Shown here one piece after another: positions 6,347 to 6,880 of a stretch of 6,880 bases of DNA (positions are counted from its first letter, which is position 1; each line of letters starts with the position of its first letter). The stretch lies in the NCBI GenBank assembly GCA_937902695.1, contig CALFNI010000362.1:1-6880 (forward strand), in the 5' to 3' direction. The notes beneath the pieces are model-generated. The model was not told where the DNA came from. It did not search any database and saw nothing but the letters and a program-made list of their open reading frames with translations. Source of the DNA: an uncultured Rhodanobacteraceae bacterium (GTDB taxonomy: Bacteria; Pseudomonadota; Gammaproteobacteria; Xanthomonadales; Rhodanobacteraceae). A program made the translations under genes and the position numbers.

Positions 6347-6880
6347 GTGGCGCTGACCGATCTTCCGCTGTTTCCGCTGTCCTGCGTGCTGTTCCCCGGC
6401 GGGCCGCTTGCGCTGCGCATCTTCGAGCAGCGCTATCTCGACCTCGTGCGCGACTGCGCGCGCCGAAGCTGCGGTTTCGGGGTTTGCCTGATCCTGCAGG
6501 GCCGCGAAGCGGGCGAGCCGGCGCTGCCGGCCGCCGTCGGCACGGTCGCGCAGATTACCGATTTCTACACGCTGCCCGATGGCCTGCTCGGCATCGCGGC
6601 CGAAGGGGGCGCGCGCTTCCAGGTCACCTCGACGCGCGTGCGCGACAACGGGCTCGTGCATGGCGAAGTGCGCTTCTGGCCGGACGAGCCCATCGTGCCG
6701 GTGCCGCCCGAGCACGGCCTGCTCGCGACGATCCTCGAGCGCCTGATCGAGAAGGCCGGCGGCCCGTTCGCCAAAGCCGAGCGCGCCTGCTACGACAACG
6801 CGAGCTGGGTCGGCTTCCGCCTCGCCGAGGCGCTGCCGCTGGAACCGCCCGAGCGGCAGCAACTCCTGCAGATGACCGAT
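6347..6880 (+). CDS. LON N-terminal substrate-binding-domain protein (partial, 3' end off window)
   Basis: Stand-alone LON substrate-binding domain protein, as found in many proteobacteria, without the AAA+ ATPase or Ser-Lys protease domains of Lon itself; its cellular role is not established. Visible family features are LPLFPLSCVLFPGG (6-19), LRIFEQRYLDLV (23-34), a beta-rich segment with GTVAQITDFYTLPDGLLGI (66-84) and GARFQV (88-93), and an alpha-helical C-terminal part with NASWVGFRLAEALPL (152-166). The 178 codons present end LLQMTD at the right edge; members are about 190-200 aa, so only a short tail is missing. The start is ambiguous between TTG 6344 and GTG 6347. I prefer GTG because VALTDLPLFPL matches the usual N-terminus and the promoter candidate would start transcription there. 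The frame is closed upstream by TAG at 6311. It follows mpl on the same strand but may have its own promoter. Confidence 0.9.
   Translation, partial: MALTDLPLFPLSCVLFPGGPLALRIFEQRYLDLVRDCARRSCGFGVCLILQGREAGEPALPAAVGTVAQITDFYTLPDGLLGIAAEGGARFQVTSTRVRDNGLVHGEVRFWPDEPIVPVPPEHGLLATILERLIEKAGGPFAKAERACYDNASWVGFRLAEALPLEPPERQQLLQMTD

Noticed and set aside
4759..6420. Long minus-strand open frame of 553 codons opposite mpl
   Set aside because: Low-complexity R/A/E/D-rich translation, opposite all of mpl with its full set of motifs; a GC-driven shadow frame.

Overview
This is a GC-rich, gene-dense chromosomal stretch from a proteobacterium. The dense C/G third positions, the short-form adenylate kinase, the pairing of a pyrophosphate-dependent phosphofructokinase with a proton-pumping pyrophosphatase, and CCCTCACCCC/CCCTCTCCCGC hairpin repeats all fit a gammaproteobacterium of the Xanthomonas/Lysobacter type. 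That placement is an inference from recollection, not a search, and other GC-rich proteobacteria remain possible.

Layout. The minus-strand half carries pfp (PPi-dependent 6-phosphofructokinase, 2119-3381) followed by hppA (K+-independent H+-pyrophosphatase, 1-1869, C-terminus beyond the left edge). A 249-bp gap between them holds a paired inverted-repeat element and a probable hppA promoter. A 106-bp divergent intergenic region (3382-3487) separates pfp from the plus-strand genes: adk (adenylate kinase, 3488-4066), an unrecognised multi-spanning membrane protein (4149-4691), a second copy of the paired repeat, mpl (murein tripeptide ligase, 4828-6300) and a LON N-terminal-domain protein (6347 to the right edge, nearly complete).

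How the genes fit together. Pfp makes reversible use of PPi in glycolysis/gluconeogenesis, HppA couples the PPi pool to the proton gradient, and Adk balances ATP, ADP and AMP. This side of the window is therefore about phosphate-bond energy. Mpl recycles cell-wall peptides. The membrane protein and the LON-domain protein have no evident link to it beyond position.

Most notable feature. A third, rearranged copy of the hairpin repeat lies inside mpl, in frame. It adds about 36 residues to the ATPase domain immediately before the conserved EADEYD segment, while all recognised Mpl motifs remain intact. This looks like a repeat element that has colonised a protein-coding gene, comparable in outcome to Rickettsia palindromic elements. 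Also of interest are the mpl start (a five-codon reading frame with a repeat-derived Shine-Dalgarno overlapping a TTG start) and a possible leaderless promoter for the LON-domain gene. No RNA genes, CRISPR arrays, transposase genes or classic T-tract terminators were seen.
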